From contig OZ022257.1 of assembly GCA_963978905.1 (NCBI GenBank), forward strand, positions 26,799,274 through 26,863,273: 64,000 nt of DNA, given 5' to 3'. Origin of the DNA: Trichostrongylus colubriformis. Taxonomy: Eukaryota > Nematoda > Chromadorea > Rhabditida > Trichostrongylidae. Below the pieces are notes generated by a model that did no database searches, had not been told where the DNA came from, and saw only the letters and a list, made by a program, of their open reading frames with translations. A program made the translations under genes and the position numbers. Numbering within the stretch: position 1 is the first letter of the stretch; every line of letters begins with the position of its first letter. Shown in pieces: positions 51,609-64,000 of this stretch.

Positions 51609-53592
51609 GTATGGGCTTTGTCTGAATTCTCAGTTCTACTTCTTCGCCAAATGCAGAACAAACTTTAGTTGTTCCTCTATGGCTTTCGAATTCTTCTACA
51701 TATACGGCCCCCAATGCCTGACATGGTGCAGATTTGTGAGTTCACTTCTGCAAGGTCAAACTGGTAGGCGACTTCTTCCTCTTAGGGTTTTTTGTGTTCC
51801 AGAATCAAAGAAGAAAAGAACTTTTTCGTAGGTTTTCGTAGGCTTGCTTCCTGAAATTCCACAGGTTGCCTTCCGCGGTCGATAATACTAACTGAGGGGC
51901 GCCAAACTTTTTCTCCTTAGCTTGAGGCACTTCTGCCTTCATGTGGGTGTTAATCGAAAAATTTCTGCGACTGTTGAAGCCGTTATAAGCCTTAAGGCCA
52001 CTGCTAGTGTTACCGCTATGGTTGCGCTGGGGCCTGAGCGATGATTGCTCTGCTGTGGTGTTTCCTTGATCAAAACCTCGAGCGTTCATCTCCTCCCTAT
52101 CATAGTATGGATTATGAAGATGGTTTTGCCCCTTTGGGGACATTTGATCTTTTTCAAAGCATAGTGATGCGTGGTGGTTTTGTCCACAATGAATACAATC
52201 TGCCTTTTCGCAGTCAAAGCTATTATGTTGTAAAGAGAAACATTTTCAACAACGGTTCTCTTCTTTCAATATTTCACGACGACTGTTTTGATCTGTAGCC
52301 GTTCGGCACGCCGTGGACAGATGTCGACTGTGGCAAATTATGCAGTCTCCGTTGGTGTTGGGTCGGGCGTTTTGCCAGTGACATGAGTTCACTTTATTAG
52401 CAAGTTCGTAGCCTGCTGCGCTTGGCATGACGGAGCCTATTTTCCACATAACACTTAGCGGCTATTTCTTTTTTAAGGTAGCCCAAGAGTTCTCTGATGG
52501 GTAAATTGGCCGTTGCCTGGCTCGCTATAAGTACAGGCTTAACGATTTCCGGGCTTGACGAGTACAGGCTTGACGGTGGGAATCTGGCAAGAATCGTCTC
52601 GCACCACATTGGGTCGCATGTTTTTCTTACAACGTATCCTGCGGAAACCATTTGGTTCACGAGGACTTGTATCTTGTCGAAGGTGATCGAGCAACTTTCT
52701 GCTTGATCTTTAGGTGGGGCAAGTGTGGTTAAACTTTGTATGATTCGAGACCTGTTGGCGCTATGATCGCAATAGGTCCCCTGGAAGGTTTCTATCATCC
52801 AGTCGTAGTTTTCAGGTAATAGTTGGTTTCCCTGTATGACCACTTTTGCCCTTCCTTCAAGACACTCCCTCAAAAGAATGTGCTTTTCGATGGTTTCGAG
52901 TTCATCGCACTCATGCACGAAGTTTTATAAATAGCCCAAAATTCAGTGAATTCCCCAGCCTTCCCATAGAATTTGGGTGGAGAGGCTTGGGGTGGCTTAA
53001 TCGAGCTACAACCTCTTTGAGGTCTTGTACGCTCTGTGCTCCCAGTGACTGTGGCTCCGCTGGAGGTATCGGTAGTGACCGCTTGTGGGCTATTTCGCTC
53101 CAAATCCTCATCCGGACTTAGTCGCGACCCGCAGTCCTCCGTTTCAAGTGTGAGCGCTCTTTGGGCCCTCTGGGTTATGTATCCCAGTTTGACGTCCATT
53201 CTATCACGGACGCATGTTGCCTCATCTAAGCGGGGACTGAGCATGAAGCCGAGTTCGTCCGCATCGGCCATTACTGGGCGATAGTTTGACTCTTCTTCTA
53301 CTTGCTCTATTTCGAGTATTATGTCCTTTCTGTCGGACTTACTCTTGCAAGCTCTATACTCCTCCCTTAGTTCCTCATAGAGTTTTTGAAGGTTTTCCCT
53401 TCCCTCTTTTATTTGCCTTATGCTACTTTTGAGCAAGGCGATTGCGGACCTACATTTTTCGTAGAATTCCTCATTGGCCGTGGGATAATCTACCTTGGCC
53501 GTGTACTCCTTATAACGCGCGACCAGATTTTTAAGGGTAGTGGCGCTGGAGATAATTGGTTTTCCATGGGAATAGAGGGACATTTTTTGCAT
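51609..53592 (-). pseudogene. BEL/Pao gag-protease fragment, second copy
   Basis: The minus strand starts at ATG 53592 with a helical gag (KEGRENLQKLYEELREEYRA), then KFYGKAGEFTEFW. The frame shifts near 52915 to ELETIEKHILLRECLEG and shifts back near 52440, so two frameshifts compensate. Zinc-knuckle Cys/His clusters at about 52380-52150 contain one in-frame TGA. It ends in a protease strip (ELRIQTKPILTR) cut off at the tRNA-Gly. No RT or integrase is present. It is a truncated dead copy related to 35.06-43.59 kb. Confidence 0.87.
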
Positions 53593-54640
53593 AGCTCAAT
53601 TGAATGGTAAAATCAAATCAAAAATCAAAATCAATGATTATGGTAATGAGATTTATGAATGGATGTAGAACCACGTCCGATTCTAGGATGTGAAAATGCG
53701 GGCGAATTCAGTTGCAAGGAAACAAGGTAATATAGGTGATGAATCAAGCAAATGGAATCAAGTAATCTTTAGGCAGATGCACCAAAATGTGATGGTTCAG
53801 TGGACCTTTGTGGTAATGAATGCGAGGAGTAGGAATGAAGAGGTCATAATAGATTTATCGGTGAAACAGTAAGGAAGAGAACGTCTTGTTGCGAGTTGGA
53901 ATGAAGAGTGCGGACCACGTATTCTGTAGGTCCGCCTGACCCCGCTATCACTTGAGGGGGGACGAGGTTATAGAACGTCGTCTGAGACAATGAGACGACG
54001 AGGGATCGTCGTTCGACGACGATAGGAGGAAAGTGCAAAGGCTAGGGTGCCTTACTTTCGGCAATTTTGTTCCTATATATTTCATTGGCATATTTCTTAG
54101 CACCTTTTATTTCGTAGTTTAGCGTTTAACCCATTCAAAATTATTCTGGAATGTGCGTCTGAAAAGAAACCGAGGATCCATGCGTAAAGAGGACTTCGCT
54201 CTCTATTACAGAAAGCTAGGGTTACAAGCTTCAAAAGTAAGAATGCGGAATAAACGTGGGCGCTATTTGATACATCGAGCTAAGGATGAGTAACACGTTC
54301 TCCCTGTAAGCTCGAGCACGTAATGCTCACCTGAGTTAGGCCGACCACGGCGGCGGCACATGATTTTGACGCTGTCGCGGCCGGTGCCGGCGTCGCTGCA
54401 CCAAGTATAGCGGCCTCACCTTCGACATTTCGAAAGTCGATTCTGTTGCATTCATTGCACAGTAATCAAGACTTAGCAAAGATGGCACTATATTTGCAGT
54501 GCGGAGCTGCCAGAACCGGTCTGTTGAAGTGCATTTCAGTTGAATTCCTTGAAGGTTCGTATGCATGTGTTCTCAGGGCGAGACGAGCATATCATGAATT
54601 GGGATGGCGCTGCGAGGAAAAATCTACAATCCTTTCTATA
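53593..54640. other. Upstream of BEL copy 2; LTR-like palindromes, otherwise nothing
   Basis: At 53950-54030 the run ACGTCGTCTGAGACAATGAG and CGACGAGG, then CGTCGTTCGACGACGAT, is rich in palindromes and matches the left flank in inverse orientation. A primer-binding site was not identified. No gene is seen to 54640. Confidence 0.4.
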
Positions 54641-57600
54641 AAATAGAAGCTCTAATGCACAATACCAGTGTTGTCCAGGGACGTCGCTTCATTTACAAAC
54701 CTTGCAGCAGCATCTACATCTCCATCATCTAGGGGATGTTTTTACGAGGGTCAAACCCTGCTACTCGGTCGAAGTGGAGAAGTGGAGAAGTCTTCTGAGC
54801 TTCGCAGTGGGCAACACTGGCCACGCGGTATGGCTCGTAAATGCTACTGTTACGACTCGTTGGTACCTTCCATAAGAGGACACGGATAGAGTATATACTC
54901 ATTGCCGGAACAAATATATGTGTTAAGCACGGATAGGAACCTTCTTATAATCTACCGTAGAGTATTGATACGGATAGCGCACGAAAGCGATGAGCCGTGC
55001 CGACAATTTGCTTCGGAAGTTGCTGGATTGATGACGGTTACCACAGCAGGAATAACAGAGGGACTTACATTATTGTCAGGGAGCGCTCCTTCGTGACCGA
55101 GACCAAGACGGAGCCAAGCTGCTCCTTACCACATACGTATACAAGACAGCGATTACGCTATGTGCACCTCCCCGCTTCCAGACTACCCTATAATTACACA
55201 AGAGAAAATTTGTTAGTGATAATGCTATCCGTTCGAAGAGTGGATCCATCTTCTTACCTTACGAAGGGAAGACGCATATCACGATAGCAATTTTTCTGCG
55301 CGATGAACATACTCTCGCAAACAAATGTGTCTTTTAAAAGGCGTACTGTAAGTGTAAACCGCGTTCGCAGGAGGATGTACTCAATGCATCACGATGAAGT
55401 GATGAGACACCACTGTCTCTCCTCCATTGCTTCTTCATGTCCTCAGGGAAACTACAGTTTCATTGGAATTTGCACGATGTAGACTTTTCACCATCATTTC
55501 GTTTAGGCCGAATATTTCATTTATTGTATCCGTTGCCTAAGGCAACGTTGTCTGAGATGAAAGGCTGTACAGGATAACGAGTACTTCTCATAAGTAGATA
55601 CATGCATCTCCCTACTCGAAGTAATTTCAGGCGTGCCCACTATAAGATGTGTGCTTGGTAACTGGGTTCCAGCCCGGTTTGGTTTTTGTTTAGACATCAG
55701 CGAAATAGGTTCGTTTTCTTTTTCGAATGCTTGGCTTCTACATGTACACATGTTGCGTGATATTCGACGTCAGTCTCGCATCAAGCAAAACCATGATGAT
55801 TTCTCCATTAAGGCAATGTCGTATACAACAATGGATACGGTCAAGTGATAGTGAAGTTCCCAAGAGGTAAAGGTTTTGCGTAAAAGTGTCGACGTACGCA
55901 CAACTTTCAGCAAGCTTAGCTTCATAAAATCTTCACATCGTTCAGAGCCCCTGATACAAGAAATGGGCAACGACCAGCTGCTGATCAAATCATTCGAAGG
56001 TAGCTCTTTTTAAAGGTGGAAAGGGAAATACATATTATGTTTGGTGGAGAATTCGCGTTGCGGCATTTGGGATGCGACGCGAGGTGCGAGCCATAGGTGC
56101 CATTGAATGGGTACTGAAGAATGGCGATGCCTTACACCTTATTTTAGGCACAATCGCTTCAAGACCCAACTATTATGGCGCCCTGGCTTGCATCGTAGTG
56201 TCTCGCTCCGGATGCGGCCACACGCATTTTATTCCTAAAGGCACACACTCTGTATTTGGCTGATGTTTTGTGAAAGATGCGATGTAGTGAGTGTGTATTT
56301 CCAGGTGGCTATGGCATTTTCAGTGTCAAGGGATATCGCGGACTTCCAGGTACTTCGTTCTGCTCTTTAAATGTCTAAATCAGCAATCCTCAAGGATATC
56401 ATAACACGTTGAGGCTGTTCTCTTGACACCCAGAATGGATAATTCCGTTAATTTTGTTTTAATATGGCTATTCAATCTAGCTTTTACTATCACGAACATG
56501 TGCCAAAGGGTGTGGACTACATGGCATTTCTTGACATAATAATTCACTACACTAGCTGCTGTCACTGATAAGATCTTCTGTGGAAAAAATACCTCTGTCA
56601 TAGATTCGCGTAAGCCGTATTATTGAAAATTTGCCATCGTCTAAGCATGAATCATAATGACCCATCCCATTGCAGTCAGCCAAGGGAACTATTCGTCATG
56701 TCTCCACATGTTATGGGGGAGTGAATAAGGTAATCTTGGGAAAGGATACAGGAGCCCAAATGGACCTATTTTTGATAGCGCTGAACTGTGCAGATCCTTG
56801 GGTTTCTTCCAAGGCTAAAAATGATTGTGTAGCCATCAACTAAGGTCAGCATAGAGGGAGACAAAGTTCTCTGGGGCTGCTCATCAGGATCTGACGGTGC
56901 CAAGTATACCGCGTCACTGTCGAGAGGTTGCTGTTGCAGGTCCAGTAGCGAGGTTTAATTGAAGTTTTCTTGTATGAAGTCGATTACTACATTGACCGTG
57001 AAAAGTTCTGTAGTGTAGAAGCTTGGTAAGTAAGCGGTCTTGAATTTCCTAATTATAAAGCATGCTCCCACCTACTTTAGAATTTAGTATTAATGATCCC
57101 CGGAGCGCATTCTTCAATACATGTTTGACTGATATCGTAAGACGCTAATAAAAAAGACCCTGTCATGAGAATCGCCAATACCCTTAGGATTTCTGCACGA
57201 TACATTCCTTTATCCAAGAATTCTCTTTGAGGAGTGTGAAGCTAGGTAGAATGTTGTGCACGTTGTCGCACTTCTCTGTTTGCTGTATTCGTGCTTAGTA
57301 GCGCATCAATGTGTATGAGACACATGATGGTGCATATAAGTACGCGTGTGTCGACAGTGAGACTGAAAAAGCCCAGTCCAGATCTATGTGTTGCAACGAA
57401 CGGCTGTGTAATATCCTTCTGTGAAGTAGGTCAATCGAGTGAAGGAGTGGATAGGGTAGGCTATTTCCCACATCTATTGAAATATTTTTGGACATCTTTG
57501 GCAATTTTCAATTTTTGGCATCTATTGATTTGGTAGGACCGTGAAAGAAGATGCTCTATTCCTTGGTGGGGGAATTCATGAGCTTTTTGTGTAATCAACC

Positions 57601-58982
57601 GTGCCAAATCAGCACTGGTCGTTATGGAAAGCGGAGAGCTGGTTGCTCCATCCAGGGCAGAATTCCTTAATTTGAAATGCTGAAATTAACATACGTGTTG
57701 CGCGTATGTCGGTGCCTCGTGGCATTCTGTGGTCTTTTAGTGTACAACAATCGCGTTGGTATTGGGATCCGTCCACCTTTAGCGCAAGTTCGTTTCATGA
57801 CATCGTGAAAGTCTCCGGTAAGACGGTATCTCAGTCGAAGCACAGGATTCTCTAATTTTTTTTTGTTTCAGTAGTCGGAACTATAATAATTGGATAGAGG
57901 CAATTTGTACCGTCATAATTCTCTTTGAGACTATATTCGTGACGACTGGCATTCCATGTATGAACTATCATCAGCTCCGCACCCAATGCTATATTTACTT
58001 TCTGCACACTCGTTTGTGGGACTGTGTTATGAAAAGTCGTTTAACTCGCAATGAATTGACGTACATAGATCATGTTCATATCGGCCAAGAGTTTACGGAA
58101 AGTTGTGATTTTTGATGAGGTGTTCTTGCACTTATACCAATAAAATCAAATAATATTTTGCAGCGTACTCGTGGTGATGGTATCTTGTTCCGATTAGGAG
58201 GGATGTTCAACCCATGTATCGAGCGTAAAACAGTATGCTGTCACGTTGTCCTCTTTGATCGGAAGCTTCAATTTCTCAGTCATGAGATCCTCATGAAGTG
58301 TCTCATAAAAAGTATTCACAACATGGCTTTCTCCACATTGGTATTCGCTACATCAGGTTATATTGGAAGTGGAACCGATGTTGAGTAGAGCTCCGGGAAA
58401 ATCACTGGTCCTCAAAGTAGTGGAAAGCTGTTGAAGAACTGGCTGTCTCTATAGTAAAATGCTGCCAAGGAATCGGCGGTGTCACAGTAGCTGAATCACC
58501 GAATACGATTCTCATCTTATTTGATTCTTCACGTGATGTGATGACACGATTCTCAATTTAGTTGCTTCTTCACGTGGTGTGATGTATTGGTCGACTGATG
58601 TGGGCTGTAATGCTAATTGGGCCCTCTTGTGGGTGTTCATTCGAGAACTCTTCGATGATTTCTTTCTATTATTGCGTTCGAAATACAGTATCGTAGTCAT
58701 CGAGCGGGCTTACTTTCTCCATGCATAGCATTCTTACTAACGCTATAACATTGTTTGAGGATAATAAACCTCATGTTTCTGCCTTTCGAAGATCTTTTTC
58801 CTCTTGCCGATTGTGTACTTCAAAAACGTTATCCCATGCTCATGCGATCGTGACAAAGTAATGAACGGCTCCTGTTCAGAAGAGGATCCTACTTTTCTCC
58901 AAAATTCTGAGACTACATCATATGCCTGTGCCATTTCAGTCAAAAAAGTGCTGCTATTGGATCCCATATGCAAGTGATAATA
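54641..58982 (+). other. Mostly unannotated; three weak exon candidates
   Basis: 56305-56349 (phase 1 both ends, GYGIFSVKGYRGLP), 57741-57817 (phase 2 to 1, SRWYWDPSTFSASSFHDIVK) and an open stretch before 56262 (IEWVLKNGDALHLILG, faintly like glycine-rich extracellular domains of ALK-type proteins) have plausible borders. They do not chain to one another. They may be downstream exons of the sushi gene or chance. The rest shows no feature. Confidence 0.25.
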
Positions 58983-59861
58983 TTAGGTTGAGTCAATATG
59001 AATCGGGCAAATTGACAAATTTTAATCATTATCGTACAACTTTTTAACGACAACTGGGATTCACTTGAAATATGCTCCCCCTTTGTCGATGTCCTTCTGC
59101 CACGGGTTAGACTGATCATGGATGCCCTTGCTCCAGAAGGCCGGAGGCTGGAGCTCGAAGAAGTTCTCGAGTACCTCCTCGACGTCGTCGCGAGTTTTGA
59201 AGTCTTAGCCGTCCGGGTGGCATTGGATGTGGGAGAAAAGGTGGAAATCCGGAGGGAACAGGTCTGGGGAGCACGGTGGGTGTGGAAGCACGGAGCAACT
59301 GTACGAGAGCAGCTTTGGTCAATCTTGCAACGTGCGGTCTCGCGTTGTCGTACTGGAAGTGGACATGTGATCACCGCCGTTGCGAACTCTGGACATTTGC
59401 CTTCAATTCTCGTAATTGACGAATGTAGACGTCGGCGCATACTGTTGTACCTTCATCGAGCGGCTTCCCATACTTTACGCCGTACACGCTCCATCAAATG
59501 CAGACTTCGTCTTCGAGGAATAGTCGCGTGACGTAACTTCGAACGACACAAGTACACAGCGCTTCTGCCGAGGGCATGCTCTTTGTGAACTTCTTTTAGA
59601 CGTCGGCCAATATCCGAGGTTTCTGGCCAGATAGCGATAGAAATAGCATGACGTTGCGATGTGCTCTCTGGACGGCTTGGAATCGAGCGGCATGGTGGCG
59701 GAATGAAACTACTTCGGAGTGACAATTTTGCGGTACTGCGAAGAGATTTTCATACTCATTCCAATGGTACCTCGCGCGTCCATTTTTGTTAACTCGTTGC
59801 TGAGTTATGATCTCTAGAAATAATCACTACCATTTGTCAGAGCCATATCGACTCAACCTAA
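58983..59861 (-). mobile_element. Mariner relic, 879 bp
   Basis: TTAGGTTGAGTC at the left and GACTCAACCTAA at the right, with TA on both sides (58981-58982 and 59862-59863). Minus-strand frames show transposase traces: a CSPDLFPPDFHLFSHIQ strip (third-Asp block) in one frame, a LTKAALVQLL strip before it in another, and an ISIAIWPETSDIGRRLKEVH strip near 59600. It is internally shortened and frameshifted. Confidence 0.85.
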
Positions 59862-59863
59862 TA

Positions 59864-62800
59864 GTTTGGAGTGCAGTTTTCTGTAGTGCATTGATTACTC
59901 GCTGTTTCGAGCGCTCCGACTTCTATCTAACAGTGTGTGCGTCTGCCTTGCTTTCTGTCTTACGTACTTCTCCTTCCCTCTACTTCTGTATATGGTCGGT
60001 ACTGCATGTGGTCCTTCTTGCCTTGATGCTGCCTTATTTGTGCCTTCTGTAGCTGCTAGTACACTTTGTGTCATTGCGTTGTTTTTATCATTCGTGCATA
60101 GAGTGTGATGAAGACTAAATCCTTTGCAAGTTCTACATCCATCACTTATGCATTATTTTATCCAATGTCCTCCTCTACAACGGTTGAGTCATTTGTTTTG
60201 CTTTCACATCACAGAAGTGCATGCATCTATGTTTGTGACTTATGTGAAGCCTGATGGCTTACTTTGTGGGGATTCACGAAAGATACACGTCAATGATTCC
60301 CTGTTCGTTGTATTCGTGTTGGAGGTTGTCTGTGTTCTGTCTGTGTTGTAAAACTCTTGGTTGTAGTCATGGCATTTTGTGGAAATTCTCCTTGTAGAAA
60401 TCGCTACTACTGTTAGAATCTTCCAATCATAGTCTGGATTTGTTTTTCCATGATTATGGCACTATCAAGATCTGTTGAGTCACCGTTCATGTCCGTCGCT
60501 GTCCTTTCATTATGTCGGAAGAAGCCAGGAGAGAGGACATTTTTGTGAAGCCGAGGAATAATTTTGTCGTAAAGCAGAGGAAAAACCGAGAAAAACCTTG
60601 AAAGCAGTCGTGTGAAGTAGGAGTCATTCACTAAAATTTCCAAAAAATTTTCAAGTCATAAGACTGCGTAGTTCTTGGGAGTCCGCTTTTGTGGAGGTGG
60701 CGTAGGCGTATAGATTGTGCATAAGTACACAATTGGCTCCCTAATCGTCCCTCAAGAGCTTAATGGCGGGATCACAAGCTCTCTAACTAAGGCTTCTCTC
60801 ACGGGAGATATTAATACCAGATCTCGTGCGCTACTGAGCAACGTCCCGATTAGTCATTTAGGTCGTTAACTGGCTGAGCTGTTGGTGTGCCCATTGCCTT
60901 CGAATAGCGTCTTAGTGAGCTCACGGAATACTAGCTACCAGAGTCTTACGGGTATTCTATCTAACAAAATTGCGAACGGTAGCGACAAATCCGGCAGGGT
61001 TGCTGTATATTGATTTATTGTACTTCATAAAGTATAGTATAATCAATAAATTATTTCATGGACATAGAGGAGCTGTAAAAGAGGGGTCGAGGAAATGGCA
61101 TGTTATCGCTCATCCGGGCTCTGTATCCTGACGGCGAACTCCTCACCCTTATCGCTTACGCTGACTTTTGAGGCCACCTGCAACATATCGGGGTCCTTTC
61201 GATGAATACGTTAATGCAGTAGGTAGCAAAGCTTGGACCCTGACGATTCCATGAAAAAAGCCATCGTGGTCAAAGGTCTTACGAAATGAAGCCGATTCAG
61301 TCTTTTAGTTCTAGTTCAAAACGGGGATAGTTCCAGTTCAAAACGGGGATAAACTAAGAGCAATAATCATGTATTAACTAGGAAGCTTTTTGCACGAATA
61401 TCCCTTTCCATGTTGCCTGCAATTTGCCATGAAAAAAGGCAAGCATACGTTTAGGTCCGCTGGCCTTCGTTTTCAATCCAAGCTTCATCAGGGTGAGGTG
61501 ACCGTTTGTTGGCTCACTGATATGTTACTTCTCTCAGGAAAAATCGGATGGAATACGGTAATTCAAATTGTTCTTCCGCATCAGAACTGGCAGTTCACCA
61601 CGAAACCAATGAGATGTCAAGGACTACAAAATACGTGCAGAAAAGAAAGAATACGTGTAACAATCAATAGATTGTGCAACATCGCATCACACACAACTAA
61701 CGCCGCCTTCATGCCCTGATGCGCAGGCAGAATAGCATCGTACCAAAATAGTCAGTCTACAAGCGCACCAGCAGCTGAAGAAGGACCCGGCATAACTGCA
61801 TGGGAAACATGTAATTGGTATTCGGCACGCTCACGAAACGGCATATTTCAAAATGGATATCGATCCGCCTTTTTTGGAGAGCAGAAAACGCTGTATAAGG
61901 AATTGTGACCAGGCTGAGGAAAGCAAAGGGGCTAAAGAGTAGGTAAACCCCTAACGCGTCACAAGGCCTTTCTGGAACGTAAAATTATTACTGTCACTCA
62001 AAATTCTTTTCCCTACCTGAGTCTAGCTTCGACCTTTCTCTACATAGAAGCTCCACTGCTAATCTTCTCTGAGATTAGAATCGCGGCAGCGTCCTTCGAG
62101 CTCTTTCAAACGGGTATTGTACAGTGATGCTAAATACACAGTGTTTGCCTCATTTTTTGCACCTCCTCCCCCCTTCCCCCACATTAAACCGACAGTGCGA
62201 TGCAAATAACTTTCGATAGCTCGAACATATCATTCAGGCTGTGCTTTTTATTTTCTTTTCTATGCGTCTGGAAACGTCTGAGTAAGCCGTTCAACAACAC
62301 AAAAGGACTCGATCGCTATTCAAAACTTTTCCCACATCTCGTCTGTGGAAAATCATACTGAGCAGGAACTTATATATATAAGCCGGGCTCTTCCGAAGCC
62401 ATTTTTGTGCATTTTACACAGTCGTTGCTCTATTAGTCGTACCAATTTCCGTTCTGAAGAGAGTGAAGTACGTCTCAAGTAGTAGCGGCGTCGAGATGCT
62501 TACTAGTAGACGATATTCATAAATGTATCCGCACTCAACCACCTGTAATTTATCCATTCGTAATTTCACATGTTGTAATATTTGGGTTTGGAAATTCAGT
62601 TGTTCTCTCGTCAAACTGAACTCAAGCGAAATAAATTTTTTTTTGAATTGCCTCCGGTAAATCTTTGAGGTTCCAACTCTTTCAAGAAACTTTGAACACG
62701 GAGGCCTAGCATGCACTGCTCGCACTAGAGCTCAGACCATCTAACAGATATCCAATAGTTTAGTTACTGTCAGCAATGTCTTGAAGTCCTCGCCGAGATT

Positions 62801-63007
62801 AGGCTACAATCGCACTAGGCTGAACTTTCAGCAATGTCTTCGCCGTTCCTCTTGATGGATCCGAAAACACTATTTCAAAGCAGGATGCCTTATATATGTC
62901 TAACAAATTATAACTCGAAGCGACATTAGCTTTTGGTTTTGGATTCTGTAGCAGCACTACCTGAAAGAGTCCCCATAGTTCTCACTATGTCGACATTCCT
63001 TTTCCAG
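59864..63007. other. No recognisable gene
   Basis: Open frames such as plus 61390-61719 and minus 62414-62725 show no domain or splice context. No repeats were recognised except a C-rich run near 62160. Confidence 0.35.
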
Positions 63008-63082
63008 ACAGCGAAGGATACAACTGGAGTATTCAGAACAACCAGATTTACAGAGATGGTGTTCAACTACCCAACAACAGCG
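63008..63082 (+). CDS. Candidate exon, phase 1-1
   Basis: A strong acceptor CCTTTTCCAG and donor AGCG/GTAGGT bound 75 nt that in phase 1 read SEGYNWSIQNNQIYRDGVQL with possible N-glycosylation sites. The length and phase resemble the sushi-gene exons, but it has no cysteines and no partner was found. Confidence 0.3.
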
Positions 63083-63445
63083 GTAGGTCACTCATCGTTC
63101 TTTTTAGAGACACACATTCCCCTGGTAGCGTTCTATTTTCACTTTTCCTCCACTTCTGTTTTTCCGCACTTTTTTACACTTTCCTTTTTTTGCTGTCGCA
63201 AGACGTGCTATAAAGCCAGCCGGGCTCTTGCAGAACATAATCTCATTTCTGATCACTATGGCGTTCCGGCGGCTGCGCTTCCTTGCGCTAGTCAAATGCA
63301 TTGCAGTTCGCGTGACATAGAGATTACTTTTGTGAGCCTCACGAAATCACAGTCCGAAAGCAGGCGTTAGACAGGTCTTGTCTGTATCGGCGTTGTTTTT
63401 TTATTGATTTTGTTGAGCGGCGGAATCGCCTGCTTCATAGCCTTG

Positions 63446-63635
63446 AAGGCACATTCCGCGCTCGCTGATGGGTGGAAAAACCAATTGACTCTCCATTAGT
63501 TGTCGGCGGTTGGGAGGCGGTCTCTCCACGCTCCACTGCAGGCAATAGGGCTAGGAGAGACCGTCTTCCAACCGCCGACAACCAATGGAGAGTCAGTTGG
63601 TTACTCCACCCATCAGCGAACGCAGAATGTGCCTT
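63446..63635. mobile_element. 190-bp near-perfect palindromic MITE
   Basis: AAGGCACATTCCGCGCTCGC, GATGGGTGGA and GACTCTCCATTAGTTGTCGG on the left are inverted on the right (CCGACAACCAATGGAGAGTC, TCCACCCATC, GAATGTGCCTT). The loop is about 20-30 bp near 63530-63555. No second copy is in the window. Confidence 0.85.
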
Positions 63636-64000
63636 TAAAGTATTAAGGTAAATGATAACTGCCCGGCCAATCTTATAAAACCTTATATAATGCGAGGCTT
63701 GCCAGATCATCACGTCTTCTTAAGATTATCCACCTACCGCAGTCAACTGGATCTCGAGACCAATCGGACACCAGCTATTCGAACTGATCGCTGCTAAAAC
63801 TCGTTGTTTAAATACTATCTCTGTATAGAGCATGACTTCCTCCCCATTATTTCCTGTTATCACAGCGATTCTATCGCTTGATTTTTGGAAGAAAGTGGTC
63901 TAAAGTGCCTCGAAGAACTTCACCGCGAATGGTCGAGGTTCTCTTGTCAAAACCGCAACTTTGACCTCAAAGTTATATCCGTTTTGATTTTGAATTTCGT

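Noticed and set aside
54446..54646. Additional sushi exon after TTTGCAG at about 54499
   Set aside because: The phase-1 reading hits a stop and the open reading lacks the Cys-Pro and Gly-x-Trp pattern.
55521..55751. Similarity of a minus frame (FEKENEPIS) to the 21.3-kb hairpin reading (FQKRNEPID)
   Set aside because: A few residues only; the DNA does not align beyond them.
1..64000. CRISPR arrays, rRNA operons, bacterial operons
   Set aside because: No regularly spaced repeat-spacer structure or rRNA core motifs; gene structure is eukaryotic.

Overview
The window is nuclear DNA from an animal, almost certainly a nematode and probably a clade V (strongylid/hookworm-like) species. The reasons are: genes cut into short exons with TTTCAG/TTTTAG-type acceptors; a start exon sitting one base after a poly-T AG, as at nematode trans-splice sites; and a dense load of Tc1/mariner, BEL/Pao, Penelope and inverted-repeat elements. 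No bacterial operons, rRNA or CRISPR are seen. Family names rest on motifs read by eye; no database search was possible.

Layout. 1-3.4 kb: no clear gene, one foldback MITE (465-795). 3.46-7.2 kb: a 117-bp minisatellite and a second repeat family, split by a Tc1 element (4198-6178) whose open transposase frame carries an in-frame 519-bp internal duplication. 8.7-20.2 kb (+): the best gene, a TRIM-NHL family protein (coiled coil, filamin repeat, NHL propeller) in at least 12 exons with consistent phases; its introns hold a tandem repeat, several TA-flanked MITEs and a mariner with another MITE nested inside. The N-terminal RING/B-box part is not found, and one internal NHL exon appears to be missing.

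20.2-29.5 kb: intergenic, rich in inverted-repeat elements, some with tRNA-like heads. 29.6 kb to at least 48.8 kb (+): a fragmentary secreted sushi/CCP-domain gene, with a signal-peptide exon and at least three sushi domains, each split by a phase-1 intron. Its largest apparent intron holds a decayed BEL/Pao retrovirus-like element on the minus strand (35.06-43.59 kb: gag, protease, RT, RNase H, integrase, a phlebovirus-glycoprotein-like env and an extra zinc-finger ORF). That env is itself interrupted by a MULE-like foldback element with a 10-bp target duplication. A 5'-truncated Penelope fragment with a GIY-YIG domain (43.59-44.19 kb) abuts the gag.

47-64 kb: a second copy of a small putative secreted peptide ORF (partner at 33.3 kb), a second large inverted-repeat element, a BEL gag-pro fragment fused to a degraded tRNA-Gly, a mariner relic (58983-59861), a few possible exons, and long stretches with no recognisable gene.
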